In this document: positions 53,197 through 61,676 of the stretch, piece after piece | How positions within the stretch are numbered: the stretch's first letter is position 1 | Layout: each line of letters starts with the position of its first letter | Source: Streptomyces cacaoi | GTDB lineage: Bacteria > Actinomycetota > Actinomycetes > Streptomycetales > Streptomycetaceae | Direction of reading: 5' to 3' | Assembly (NCBI RefSeq): GCF_006539165.1 | Contig: NZ_BJMM01000004.1 | Location: forward strand, 1-64,000 | DNA: 64,000 nucleotides | Translations under genes and position numbers: made by a program | The notes under the pieces: generated by a model | Database searches by the model: none | What the model was told of the DNA's origin: nothing | The model's input: the letters and a program-made list of their open reading frames with translations, nothing else

Positions 53197-55164
53197 GTGA
53201 CAGTCCAGCCGGGGCGGTCGGCCGGGGGGCCGCCGGGGGAGGTCCCGGGCGACGGGTGGGTGCGCGGGTTCGCGGAGCCGGTGACGCGGGTCGTGGACGG
53301 CAGGGTCCGGGAGGCGGCGGTGCCCGCGCTCGTACCGGCCGTCACCGGCGGACAGCTCGGCGACATCCCGTTCGCCAACGCCGTCGAGGCACCGGACGAG
53401 CCGGCGCTCAGCCGCAGGCGCCCGGACGGCAGTTGGTGGGACATGCCGGCCCGGGATCTGGCCGCCGAGGTGCAGGCCGTCGCCAAGGGGCTCGTCGCGC
53501 TGGGTCTTGAGCCCGGCGACCGGATCGCCATCATGGCGCGGACGACGTACGAGTGGACGGTCACGGACTTCGCCGCCTGGGCCGCCGGGCTGATCACCGT
53601 GCCCGTCTATCCGACGTCGTCGGCCTCGCAGGCGCGGCACATCCTCCAGGACGCCGGGGTGCGGGCCTGCTTCGTGGAGGACGTCGAGCAGACCCGGCTG
53701 CTGAGCGCGGAGCGCGGCAATCTGCCCGGGCTCGACCATCTGTGGCAGTTCACCTCCGGCGCGCTCGGCCATCTGATCGACGCGGGGCGGGAGATACCCG
53801 ACGCGGAGGTCGACGCGCGGCGTGCGGCCGTCGGGCCGGACTCGGTGGCCACGCTCATCTACACCTCCGGCACGACGGGCCCGCCCAAGGGCTGTGTGCT
53901 GACGCACGGCAACTTCTTCGCCGAGATCGACAACGCCGTCGCGCTGCTGTACCCGGTGTTCGGCTCGCTGGGCGGCGAACCCCCGGCGACGCTGCTGTTC
54001 CTGCCGCTCTCGCACGTCTTCGGCCGGATGGTCGCCCTCGCCTGTCTGCGTGCGCGGGTGCGGCTCGGGCACGCGCCCAGCGTCCGCACGGAGGAACTCC
54101 TCGCCGATCTGGCCGGGTTCGCGCCCACGTTCCTGCTGGGCATCCCCTACGTGCTGGAGAAGGTCTACAACACCGGCCGCGCGACCGCCGAACAGATGGG
54201 CCGCGCCGCGTCGTTCGACCGGGGCGCCCGGATCGCCCAGCGCTACGGCGAGGCCGTCGAGGCACGCGACCACGGCCACAGCAGCGGGCCCGGCCTCGGG
54301 CTGCGGACCGCGCGGGGGCTGTACGACACATTGATCTTCCGGCGTATCCGGGCCGCGCTCGGCGGCCGCTGCCGGCACGTCGTCTGCGGCGGCTCCCCGC
54401 TGGGGCACCGGCTGGCCGCGTTCTTCGAGGGCGCCGGCATCCATGTGTACGAGGGCTACGGGCTGACGGAGACCAGCGCCGCCACCACCGTCACCCCGCC
54501 GCAGCGGCCCCGGCTGGGCACCGTCGGCCGTCCGCTGCCCGGTACGGCGGTGCGGATCGCGGACGACGGCGAGGTGCTCGTCAAGGGCGGCCACGTCTTC
54601 GCCGGTTACTGGGACGCCGCCACCGGCACCGCCGTCCTGCACACCGACGCCGACGGCTGGCTGCCCACCGGCGACCTCGGCGGGCTCGACTCCGACGGCT
54701 ATCTGAGCATCACCGGGCGCAAGAAGGACGTCATCATCACCTCCGCGGGCAAGAGCCTGGCGCCCGCGCCCCTGGAGGACTGGCTACGCGCACATCCGCT
54801 GGTCAGCCAGTGCCTGGTCGTCGGCGACAACCGTCCCTATGTGGCGGCGCTGGTCACCCTGGAGCCGGAGGGGCTGGCCCACTGGCAGCGCATGCACCAC
54901 AAGGAGCAGCTGACGCGGGAGCAGCTGACCGAGGACGCCGATCTGCTGCGCAGCCTCCAGCAGGCCGTCGACGAGGCCAACTCGCAGGTCTCGCGCGCCG
55001 AGTCGATCCGCCGCTTCACGGTGCTGCCGCGCGACTTCACCGAGGCGAGGGGCCATCTGACGCCGTCGAGGAAGCTGAAGCGGGCCGCCATCGTCCGCGA
55101 TCTCGCCGCGGAGATCGACGCCCTGTACGCGCGGGGCGCCTCCGGTGGCCCGTACGCACGGTGA
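53197..55164 (+). CDS. long-chain acyl-CoA synthetase (AMP-forming)
   Basis: 655 residues. AMP-binding motif YTSGTTGPPKGCVLTHGN (A3) at about 230; LPLSHVFGRM (A4-like); VYEGYGLTETSAATT (A5); PTGDLGGLDSDGYLSITGRKKD (A7-A8); and the C-terminal Lys in LTPSRKLKR (A10). It activates fatty acids to acyl-CoA through acyl-AMP; the FadD15-like length fits long-chain substrates. GGAGGAG precedes the GTG. Located after a TetR gene that probably controls it. Confidence 0.94.
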   Translation: MTVQPGRSAGGPPGEVPGDGWVRGFAEPVTRVVDGRVREAAVPALVPAVTGGQLGDIPFANAVEAPDEPALSRRRPDGSWWDMPARDLAAEVQAVAKGLVALGLEPGDRIAIMARTTYEWTVTDFAAWAAGLITVPVYPTSSASQARHILQDAGVRACFVEDVEQTRLLSAERGNLPGLDHLWQFTSGALGHLIDAGREIPDAEVDARRAAVGPDSVATLIYTSGTTGPPKGCVLTHGNFFAEIDNAVALLYPVFGSLGGEPPATLLFLPLSHVFGRMVALACLRARVRLGHAPSVRTEELLADLAGFAPTFLLGIPYVLEKVYNTGRATAEQMGRAASFDRGARIAQRYGEAVEARDHGHSSGPGLGLRTARGLYDTLIFRRIRAALGGRCRHVVCGGSPLGHRLAAFFEGAGIHVYEGYGLTETSAATTVTPPQRPRLGTVGRPLPGTAVRIADDGEVLVKGGHVFAGYWDAATGTAVLHTDADGWLPTGDLGGLDSDGYLSITGRKKDVIITSAGKSLAPAPLEDWLRAHPLVSQCLVVGDNRPYVAALVTLEPEGLAHWQRMHHKEQLTREQLTEDADLLRSLQQAVDEANSQVSRAESIRRFTVLPRDFTEARGHLTPSRKLKRAAIVRDLAAEIDALYARGASGGPYAR

Positions 55165-55248
55165 GGGACCGGCGGCTCGTACGGCGGGCCCGTGGTCCGG
55201 TGCGGCGGCGCCCCGGCGGCCCGGGCGGAGGCGAACAGAGGTACCGTT

Positions 55249-55264
55249 CGTGGTAAGTACCACG
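55249..55264. promoter_or_regulatory. CGTGGTA-AG-TACCACG inverted repeat
   Basis: A dyad with 7-bp arms and a 2-nt centre lies 58 bp upstream of the Pro-rich membrane protein gene; a further GGTACC sits just upstream at 55240-55245. The setting suits an operator. The binding protein is unknown. Confidence 0.5.
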
Positions 55265-55322
55265 TAAAGGAAGGGCCGGGGGACGGGGTACGCCACGCCT
55301 CCCTCGCCGGGAGGGAGACGGG

Positions 55323-56525
55323 ATGACGACGCCCCCGCAGCCACCGAACCAGCCGAACGGGCCGGACCCGCGCGACCCCCGCGCCGCCGGGCAGCAGGGA
55401 CCCGGGGGACAGGCCGGGCAGCAGCCCCAGCAGGCGCCACAGCCCCAGCAGCCGCCGCAGGGCCCGCCGCCGGCCGGCAACCCCGGCGTCGCCGATCAGC
55501 CCACGCAGGCCGCCGGCCAGCCCGCCGTCGGCGGCTTCGGCCCGATGGGCGCCCAGCAGCCGCCGCCTCCCGGTCCGCCGCCCGCCGCTCCGGGGCAGCC
55601 CGGTCCGCCGCCCGCCGCTCCCGGTCAGCCCGGCGCACCGGGTCAGCCGGGCGCACCCGGCCAGCCGCCGCAGCCCGGCCCCTACGGCTCCGGGCCGTAC
55701 GGCGCTCCGCCGCCCGGGCAGCCCGGTGCGCCCTTCGGACAGCCGGGCATGCCCGGCCAGCCCGGGTACCCGGGTGCGCCGTACGGCCAGCCGCCGGCGT
55801 CGCCGAACAAGAGCAACAAGGTCGTCGCGATCGTGGTCGCCGCCGTCGTGGTGGTGGCGCTGGCCGTCGGCGGGACGCTGCTGGCCGTCTCCGGCGGGGA
55901 CGACGACAAGAAGGACGACAAGGCGTCGTCCGGGACGTCGGAACCGTCGCCGGGCGACGACGCCACGGACGACTCCGACGGCGGCACACCGAGCGACGAG
56001 CCCTCCGAGAGCGCGGACGCCTCGGACACCGAGTACGAGCTGGACTTCCCCAAGACGCTCCAGCACGGCGAGTACACGCTCGCGCAGGACCTCAGCGACC
56101 AGGTCGACACCAGCTCCAACCCGGACGAGAAGGCCCACATGGGCTCGTACAAAAAGGGCAGCGACGCGACGCAGCGGCTGCTGTACGCGGGCGCGACGGG
56201 CCAGGACTTCGGCGATCCGGACATGTCCAAGGACCAGATGATGAAGGGCATGGAGACGAGCCCCTCCATGACCATCGCCGTCAAGCGCCGCGACATCACC
56301 CCGGCCGGCGCGGACGACCCGCTCACCTGCGAGGTCCTGCTGAAGAAGCAGTCCGGCCGGAAGCTCACCATCCCGGTGTGCGCCTGGAGCAACCCGGGCA
56401 CCGCCGCCTATGTCGCCGAGGACAGCCTCAAGACGTACTCGGTCAAGCCGCAGGACGTCGATCTGGAGGACTTCGCCGACCGCGTCAACGGCATCCGCGA
56501 CGAGGTGCGCAAGCCCGTCGGCTGA
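55323..56525 (+). CDS. Pro/Gln/Gly-rich single-pass membrane protein
   Basis: 400 residues. The first ~160 are a cytoplasmic Pro/Gly/Gln-rich region with repeats of PGQPGAPGQP type and PYG motifs; TM at about 165-190 (VVAIVVAAVVVVALAVGGTLLAV); an acidic Ser/Asp/Glu linker follows; then an external domain of ~150 residues (TEYELDFPKTLQHGEYTL onward) with one Cys pair (LTCEVLL, VCAWS). The layout is common among Streptomyces envelope proteins of unknown role. ATG start with GGGAGGGAG upstream. Confidence 0.85.
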   Translation: MTTPPQPPNQPNGPDPRDPRAAGQQGPGGQAGQQPQQAPQPQQPPQGPPPAGNPGVADQPTQAAGQPAVGGFGPMGAQQPPPPGPPPAAPGQPGPPPAAPGQPGAPGQPGAPGQPPQPGPYGSGPYGAPPPGQPGAPFGQPGMPGQPGYPGAPYGQPPASPNKSNKVVAIVVAAVVVVALAVGGTLLAVSGGDDDKKDDKASSGTSEPSPGDDATDDSDGGTPSDEPSESADASDTEYELDFPKTLQHGEYTLAQDLSDQVDTSSNPDEKAHMGSYKKGSDATQRLLYAGATGQDFGDPDMSKDQMMKGMETSPSMTIAVKRRDITPAGADDPLTCEVLLKKQSGRKLTIPVCAWSNPGTAAYVAEDSLKTYSVKPQDVDLEDFADRVNGIRDEVRKPVG

Positions 56526-56570
56526 CCCGGCCGCGCGCGCCCGAGTGCGCCTGCCTGCCCGGCGTACCAA

Positions 56571-56599
56571 GGGGGAGCCCACACCCCGTGGGCTCCCCC
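56571..56599. terminator. bidirectional terminator between the Pro-rich protein and the lipase
   Basis: GGGGGAGCCCAC (56571-56582) pairs perfectly with GTGGGCTCCCCC (56588-56599) around ACCCC, between convergent genes. Confidence 0.85.
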
Positions 56600-56635
56600 G
56601 ATGTGTTCGGGCGTGCCGGCGGCTGAGCAGCCCGG

Positions 56636-57877
56636 TCAGCCCGGGCAGTTGCTCGGTGCCGGCTGTCCGGCGAAGCGCGCCCCGAGCCACTCCAGGGCGG
56701 GCCCGTTGCCGTCGATCGCGGTGCCGACGTGCGTCTTGCCGGGGAAGGACTGCCACTGGACGGCGTTGCCCCGGGCGCACCAGTCGGCGCGCAGCCCCTG
56801 GCCCAGCTCGTAGGGGATCGTCTCGTCCGCCTCGCCGTGGTAGACGAACGACGGGCTCGCGGGCGCCTTCGTGCCCAGCTTGTTCGCGGTGATGCGCTGC
56901 TTCCAGTCGGGCTGTTCGAGCGGGTTGGAGACGGTGACGTCCTCGATCTTCTTGCCCTTGCCCGCCTCCAGGATCTTGTCGATGCAGGAGTCCTTGGCCA
57001 TCGTGGCGAGCTTTCGGCCCTCGTCGTTGAGGTACTTGTCGAGGTCCAGCTCGGGGAAGGCCGCGTCGTGGCCCAGCGCCGACATGAGGACGTAGCCGGC
57101 GTTGCTGCTGCCCTCGGCGGCCTCGGCCACCTTCATCAGATCGGCCGGGACCCCGCCGCTCGTCGACCCCTTGACGTCCAGCTCGGGCGCGTAGGACGAC
57201 TGGATCTCGGCCGCCCAGGCGCTGGCCTGCCCGCCCTGCGAGTAGCCCATGATGCCGACGGGGGAGTCGGCGGCGACGCCCAGCTCCTGCGCCCCCGGCA
57301 GCCGCATCGCGGCGCGCGCCGCGTCCAGCACGGCGGCGCCCTCGGACTGCGCGACGGTGTAGGTGTGTTCGCCGGGTGTGCCCAGCCCCTCGTAGTCGGT
57401 GACGGCGACCGCGTAGCCGCGCACCAGCGCCGCGTTGACCAGCGGGGCCTCGGCGGTCGTCCCGTCCGGGAAACCCGCGGACGGTGCGCAGTCGTCGCCG
57501 AGCCCGACGCTGCCGACGGCGTAGGTGATCAGCGGGCGCCTGGTGTTCTTGCCGTCGTTCGGCACGACCACCGTGCCGGAGACGGTGTCCGGCTTCCCCG
57601 ACGCGTCGGTGGAGCGGTAGGTGATCTTCCAGGCGGTGGCGTCGGCCGGCTCGCCCGGCCAGTACTGGAACGTGCTGGGCTCCGCCGTCACGATGTCGCC
57701 CGGGTTCTGCTCCTGGCCTTCCGGCGCCGCCTGGGCGCCGCCCGGTGCGAGCGCGAGGGCCGACAGCGACAGCGCCGCGACGGCCAGGAAGGCCCCCGCC
57801 CGGCCGCGCGCCCGGGAGTGACCCGATCTGTGCGTCCGCCGCGCCCCGCCCGGCGGTAACGGAGATACCGATCGCAT
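56636..57877 (-). CDS. secreted lipase (LIP family alpha/beta hydrolase)
   Basis: 413 residues. A Sec/Tat-like signal (RSGHSRARGRAGAFLAVAALSLSALALAPGGAQA, cleaved near Ala-Gln-Ala) starts the protein. TVVVPNDGKNTRRPLITYAVGSVG and AVAVTDYEGLGTPGEHTY lead to the nucleophile GIMGYSQGGQ; the acid is in FVYHGEADETIPY and the His in PGKTHVGT. This is the secretory lipase (fungal LIP/mycobacterial) family, acting on lipid esters outside the cell. Two or three Cys pairs may stabilise it. GGGAGAG precedes the ATG. A perfect palindrome lies 48 bp upstream. Confidence 0.92.
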   Translation of the reverse strand: MRSVSPLPPGGARRTHRSGHSRARGRAGAFLAVAALSLSALALAPGGAQAAPEGQEQNPGDIVTAEPSTFQYWPGEPADATAWKITYRSTDASGKPDTVSGTVVVPNDGKNTRRPLITYAVGSVGLGDDCAPSAGFPDGTTAEAPLVNAALVRGYAVAVTDYEGLGTPGEHTYTVAQSEGAAVLDAARAAMRLPGAQELGVAADSPVGIMGYSQGGQASAWAAEIQSSYAPELDVKGSTSGGVPADLMKVAEAAEGSSNAGYVLMSALGHDAAFPELDLDKYLNDEGRKLATMAKDSCIDKILEAGKGKKIEDVTVSNPLEQPDWKQRITANKLGTKAPASPSFVYHGEADETIPYELGQGLRADWCARGNAVQWQSFPGKTHVGTAIDGNGPALEWLGARFAGQPAPSNCPG

Positions 57878-57924
57878 GCGACTCTCCCAACTCTCCTGTG
57901 TGCAGGGGTGGTTGAGGAGCAACG

Positions 57925-57940
57925 TACTGACGCGTCAGTA
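57925..57940. promoter_or_regulatory. perfect 16-bp palindrome upstream of the lipase gene
   Basis: TACTGACGCGTCAGTA is a complete dyad centred between 57932 and 57933, 48 bp from the lipase start, in the 230-bp gap shared with the divergent GNAT gene. The form (TGACGCGTCA core) is typical of TetR-family operators. No regulator gene is adjacent. Confidence 0.75.
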
Positions 57941-58107
57941 GCTCCGGCCATGGGGCGGACGCGCCCTTTTCCGGCCATGTTCGCGCGTCGTCCCCGCGCC
58001 CGTGCGGGCCGAGTGTGCCGTCCCCCGAAATCGTGTAGGACCGGGAAACCGTTCGTGCGAGGATCCCTCCGCACGTGTGAACGGGTGAACAAGGCTGGAG
58101 GCTGAGG

Positions 58108-58671
58108 ATGTTCGCGATTTCCCTGGGGGACGACGGCGCCGAACTGCGGCCGCTCGAACCGAGCCACGCGGAGGAGTACCTGGCCCACATCGAGCGCGGC
58201 CGGGAGTACCTCGGCCGGTACATCGGGCTCGCCGACGCGGCGAAGGATCTCGACTCCGCCCGCGCCTTCCTCCAGTCGTACGCCGAGAAGGCCGCGAGCG
58301 ACACCGGCCGGATCTACGGCATCTGGACGGACGGAAAGCTCGTCGGCGGTGTGCTGTTCCGGACGATGGACGTGCCGCAGGCGGTCGCCGAGGCGGGCTG
58401 CTGGCTGGAGCCCGCCGCCGTCGGGCGCGGACTGGTGACCCGTGCCGCCCGCGTCATCATCGACTGGGCCGTCGAGGAGCGGGGCATCCACCGCGTGGAG
58501 TGGCTGGTGGCCGCCGCCAACACCCCGAGCATCGCCGTCGCCCGGCGGCTCGGGATGACCAGGGAAGGGGTCCTGCGGGAATACCGCATCCACCACGGCG
58601 CACGCTTCGACGTGGAGATCTGGTCCGTCCTCGCCCCCGAATGGCGCGCCCACCGCGACCAGCTGTCCTGA
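58108..58671 (+). CDS. GNAT acetyltransferase (RimJ/RimL type)
   Basis: 187 residues. LRPLEPSHAEEYLAHIERGREYLGRY opens a RimL-like GNAT fold; AGCWLEPAAVGRGLVTRAARVIIDWA includes the acetyl-CoA-binding R/QxxGxG/A loop (altered to VGRGLV); ANTPSIAVARRLGMTREGVLREYRIHHGARFDVEIWSVLAPEW is the usual ending. Such proteins acetylate N-termini, polyamines or small molecules; the substrate is unknown. GGAGG lies just ahead of the ATG. Confidence 0.92.
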   Translation: MFAISLGDDGAELRPLEPSHAEEYLAHIERGREYLGRYIGLADAAKDLDSARAFLQSYAEKAASDTGRIYGIWTDGKLVGGVLFRTMDVPQAVAEAGCWLEPAAVGRGLVTRAARVIIDWAVEERGIHRVEWLVAAANTPSIAVARRLGMTREGVLREYRIHHGARFDVEIWSVLAPEWRAHRDQLS

Positions 58672-58684
58672 CGCGCCCGTCCGC

Positions 58685-58930
58685 CTACCGCTTCAACTCA
58701 GCGAGGAAGGTGCCCCACGCCGCCCGGGAAAACCCCGGCGTGGGCCCACCCTCCACCTTGCTGTCCCGCACGAACACGTCCGCCTCCACGGGGATGGCGA
58801 CCTCGACGCAGTTGCCGCCGTCGGCATTGCTGTAGCTGGACTTCCGCCACGCCACCTCGACACAGTTGCCGCCTTGCGCGTTGCTGTGGCTGGACCTACG
58901 CCAGTTCGTGGTTCTCGGCTCGATGGGCAT
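58685..58930 (-). CDS. DUF397 protein with internal duplication
   Basis: 81 residues. DUF397 normally has one W-R-K-S-S-x-S-x-x-x-G-x-x-C-V-E-V-A unit; here it occurs twice in a row (WRRSSHSNAQGGNCVEVA and WRKSSYSNADGGNCVEVA), before the usual VRDSK and PGFSRAAWGTFLAELK end. Its ATG lies 35 bp inside the upstream XRE gene, so it is translationally coupled. DUF397/XRE pairs include the WhiJ-type developmental and toxin-antitoxin-like loci of Streptomyces. Confidence 0.92.
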   Translation of the reverse strand: MPIEPRTTNWRRSSHSNAQGGNCVEVAWRKSSYSNADGGNCVEVAIPVEADVFVRDSKVEGGPTPGFSRAAWGTFLAELKR

Positions 58931-59753
58931 GCGTCGTTTCCTCCAAGGCGCGCTGAATGTAGGCGAGGGATTCCCGCGGCGAGAGTGATGCATCGCGCAA
59001 CGGATCGTAGGACAGTCGTAGTTCGGCGACTTCGTTCGGCGCATCCACCCAGCTCGCGGTGTGGCTGCTCTCCTGGTAGGCCAGGTTGGTGCCGTCCGGC
59101 TGCCACAGGAGCATCAGATTCCCGCCGGTGAGGTCGTGGAGTCCGGCCGTGAACGGCAGAAGTTGGACCGTGACGTTCCACAGCCTTGCCACCTGCTCAA
59201 GGTGGACGAGTTGTTCGTGCCACACCTCCGGTGACGGGCGCCGGGCGAAGCACGCCTCGTCGAGCACGGTGCGGTAGTGGACCGCAGGTCCCTCACCAGT
59301 GACCCGGCCCTGGCGAGCGATGCGGCGCTTGAGCTGTTGCTCCAGCTCGTCCGGGTCCCAGTGCGGTGCCGTCCGGAGAACGGTGTCGGCATACGCCTCG
59401 GTCTGGAGCAGTCCAGGCATGACAGCTGACGCGTACTCGTGTAGGACGATGGCGCCTTCCTCCAGACTGATGTACGCCCGGTACCTCTCGCGGATGCCCT
59501 CTTCCTTGGCCAGGGCGAGCAGCATGCTCAGTTGGTCGCCGGTCCCGTAGAGCGCGTCCAGCTTTCCGATCACGTACTCGGAGCACAGCTTGGTCCCCTG
59601 CTCCAGTTTGTGGAGATCGGCACGGTCGTAACCGATCTTCAGGGCGAGCTGGGCGTACGAGAGTCCCTTTGCCTTGCGGAGCTCCGCGAGCTTTCGGGTG
59701 AGCAGCCCGAGCGCGGTGGGCTTCCGCTTCTTGCAGTTCGGCCGTGACGGCAT
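58896..59753 (-). CDS. XRE family regulator with DUF5753 domain
   Basis: 285 residues. The helix-turn-helix is LGLLTRKLAELRKAKGLSYAQLALKIGYDRADLHKLEQG at about 15-55. DUF5753 follows, with SAVMPGLLQTEAYADTVL, RIARQGRVTG, FARRPSPEVWHEQLVHL and the C-terminal SYDPLRDASLSPRESLAYI. AGGAG lies ahead of the ATG. The pair with DUF397 is a standard Streptomyces module in which the DUF397 protein opposes the DNA-binding partner. An inverted repeat just upstream (59792-59811) may be its operator. Confidence 0.94.
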   Translation of the reverse strand: MPSRPNCKKRKPTALGLLTRKLAELRKAKGLSYAQLALKIGYDRADLHKLEQGTKLCSEYVIGKLDALYGTGDQLSMLLALAKEEGIRERYRAYISLEEGAIVLHEYASAVMPGLLQTEAYADTVLRTAPHWDPDELEQQLKRRIARQGRVTGEGPAVHYRTVLDEACFARRPSPEVWHEQLVHLEQVARLWNVTVQLLPFTAGLHDLTGGNLMLLWQPDGTNLAYQESSHTASWVDAPNEVAELRLSYDPLRDASLSPRESLAYIQRALEETTHAHRAENHELA

Positions 59754-59791
59754 CCGCGAGCTCCTGTAGGCAAACGCGAAAAGGACTACAG

Positions 59792-59811
59792 CTACTGCCT
59801 GTTCACAGTAG
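59792..59811. promoter_or_regulatory. CTACTG-N8-CAGTAG inverted repeat upstream of the XRE gene
   Basis: Arms CTACTG (59792-59797) and CAGTAG (59806-59811) lie 39 bp upstream of the XRE start, in the 120-bp region shared with the divergent small genes. The region is AT-rich for this genome, as expected of a promoter. Confidence 0.5.
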
Positions 59812-59873
59812 TAGGCGGAATGCAGGGTGAGTAGCCGTCCAAGTACGAACGGTGACCAAGAAGGGACGGCCTC

Positions 59874-60050
59874 ATGCTGCTGCAACCCACCCCCACGCCC
59901 CCTCCCCGCTGGCCGGAACCCGTCGACGGGGGCTCCCCGTGCGCGGCATACGCGCAGGAGCGGCGGACGGCGTACGAGGCGCGGGACTACAGCGCGGCCA
60001 CGGACGCGAACGTGCGGCTGACCCGGCACAAGCGGGAGGTGCACCGGTGA
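59874..60050 (+). CDS. small hypothetical protein divergent from the XRE gene
   Basis: 58 residues (MLLQPTPTPPPRWPEPVDGG onward), with a Pro-rich start and a helical end (YAQERRTAYEARDYSAATDANVRL). AAGGGA lies 8 nt before the ATG. Short Streptomyces proteins of this build often stand beside XRE/DUF397 modules. The stop overlaps the next start (GTGA). No function known. Confidence 0.7.
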   Translation: MLLQPTPTPPPRWPEPVDGGSPCAAYAQERRTAYEARDYSAATDANVRLTRHKREVHR

Positions 60051-60322
60051 GCGGCGAGTGGCACGCGATGGTCTGCCCGAAGGCGCCGCACGACATGGTG
60101 CCGTTCGGGGGCAGCGGGCACATCTTCCACTGCCCGGTGCACGGCGTACTGGCGATCGTCCGCCGGGGCGGCGGAGACAGCGGTCGGCCCGCGCCGGGCC
60201 GTTCCCCGGAGTCGGGGAGCGGCGCTCGGCGCGGGCCGGAGCCGGACGGTGGGGCCGGCCGTCAGAACGGGCGGTCGCCGACGACGGCGACCCGCTCGGC
60301 GACACGGCGCTGCCCGGCGTAG
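60047..60322 (+). CDS. small Cys/His-containing hypothetical protein
   Basis: 91 residues from GTG at 60047. The first 35 (SGEWHAMVCPKAPHDMVPFGG, then HIFHCPVHG) contain Cys and His in zinc-ribbon-like order; the rest is Gly/Arg/Pro-rich and its last 61 nt overlap the tauD-like gene on the other strand. Coupled to the preceding small gene by GTGA. The N-terminal part looks real; the C-terminal extension may not be. Confidence 0.55.
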   Translation: MSGEWHAMVCPKAPHDMVPFGGSGHIFHCPVHGVLAIVRRGGGDSGRPAPGRSPESGSGARRGPEPDGGAGRQNGRSPTTATRSATRRCPA

Positions 60323-61215
60323 TCGAACAGCGCGTAGTGCTGGGTGGCCCGGTTGTCCCAGAAGGCGATGTCACCGGGCTGCCAGGCGAACCGCACCTGG
60401 TACTCCGGGACATGCGCCTGCCGGGTGAGGAACGCGAGCAGGCGGTCGCTCTCGTCGCGGTCCATCCCGACGATGTGCGTGGTGAACGAGGTGTTCACGA
60501 ACAGCATCTTGCGGCCGGACTCGGGGTGCGTCCGCACGACCGGGTGCTGCACGGGCGGGAACTGGTCCTGGAGTTCCAGCAGCTTCTCGCGCGGGGTGAA
60601 GCGGTCGAAGCCGGGGATGAAGTCGTGCACGGCCACGGCACCGTCGATGCGCTGCTTCACCTCGTCGGGGAGGTTGTCGTACGCGGCGGCCATGTCGGCC
60701 CACATGGTGTGGCCGCCGATCGGCGGCACCTCCCGCAGCTGCAACACCGCGCCCATGGCGGGGCGTTCACGGAAGGTGACATCGGTGTGCCACACGTTCT
60801 CGTAGGTGGGGCGGCTGCCCGCCGCTCCCTTCTCGAAGCGGACGATCTCGTCGCTCGCGCCGCGTGCCAGCAGCGGGTTGGTCTCCAGCTCGCCCCAGTG
60901 GCGGGCGAACGCGGCCTGCTGCTCGGGGGAGAGGTTCGCCCCGCGGAAGAAGAGGACCTTCCACTCCAGCAGGGCCCGGTTGATCTCCTCGCGGACGGCC
61001 AGGGCGAGCGGCCTGGACAGGTCGGCGCCGCGGATCTCGGCGCCGATCACGCTCGTCTGCGGCGTGACCTCGATGTGCTCGTACGGGCGCTCCTCCCAGC
61101 CTTCGGGGAAGGGGCGGAGGACGCGGACGCCCTCGTACATGCCGCCCTGCGGAACGCGGGCGTCACGGAGGGTAGTTGACTGTGTGGTGGTGGGGTTGTC
61201 GGCGGTGATGCTCAT
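60262..61215 (-). CDS. TauD/TfdA family Fe(II)/2-oxoglutarate dioxygenase
   Basis: 317 residues. The iron ligands are His and Asp of WHTDVTF and His of TQHYALFDY, with the 2-oxoglutarate-binding Arg in QRRVAERV. VIGAEIRGADLSRPL and VLFFRGANLSPEQQAAFARHWGEL are the usual N-terminal segments. It should hydroxylate a small acid (taurine, alkyl sulphate, herbicide or butyrobetaine-like). GAGGACC precedes the ATG. Near the carnitine genes but 460 bp apart with its own probable promoter, so a carnitine role is conjecture. Confidence 0.92.
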   Translation of the reverse strand: MSITADNPTTTQSTTLRDARVPQGGMYEGVRVLRPFPEGWEERPYEHIEVTPQTSVIGAEIRGADLSRPLALAVREEINRALLEWKVLFFRGANLSPEQQAAFARHWGELETNPLLARGASDEIVRFEKGAAGSRPTYENVWHTDVTFRERPAMGAVLQLREVPPIGGHTMWADMAAAYDNLPDEVKQRIDGAVAVHDFIPGFDRFTPREKLLELQDQFPPVQHPVVRTHPESGRKMLFVNTSFTTHIVGMDRDESDRLLAFLTRQAHVPEYQVRFAWQPGDIAFWDNRATQHYALFDYAGQRRVAERVAVVGDRPF

Positions 61216-61676
61216 GGGGTCCTCACGATCGGTCCGGTGGTACGGAGTCGTCCTGGCACCACGGCACGGTGGGGTGCGGGCCCGCGGGCGCTGCTGCGCC
61301 GGGCGGGGCGCGGTGGCCCACGCGTCACGGTTGTCAGGTGATGAGTACGTGCTGCTGCCCCGGGAGGCGCCTCGCGCATACGGGGCGAAGGCGGAAACAG
61401 AGGCCGGCGGCAGCTAGAGACCGGATCGCTCGCACCCGCGCCGCCAGGGGACGCCGTGGCGTCCGAGCGGAGAGGTGGAGTGCGCGACCATGCGCCCATT
61501 TTGAGAGAACGTGCGTGCGTCGTCAATGTGGCGGACATCGCCCCGCGCGGGCACCCGGGAGGGGCTCGGGCGCCGCCGCGCGGGGCGATGACCTGCGGGG
61601 GCGGCACCGTCGTTGCGGGGACGGTGCCGCCGGGCCCGGCACCTCGGGGGTACCGGGCGACTGGGGGCGCGGGGCG
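61216..61676 (-). other. 461-bp gap with the tauD-like promoter
   Basis: No gene seen. It holds a candidate promoter for the dioxygenase (61498-61526, minus) giving a leader of about 275 nt, and GC-rich sequence without clear repeats before the thioesterase stop. Confidence 0.45.
61498..61526 (-). promoter_or_regulatory. candidate promoter of the tauD-like gene
   Basis: On the minus strand TTGACG (61526-61521) is followed after 17 nt by CAAAAT (61503-61498), close to a housekeeping sigma promoter (TTGACN, TANNNT). It points at the dioxygenase gene. Confidence 0.45.

Noticed and set aside
54837..58304. 1155-codon minus-strand frame across the synthetase, Pro-rich protein and lipase genes
   Set aside because: Crosses terminators and three supported genes, with no recognisable domain in this frame.
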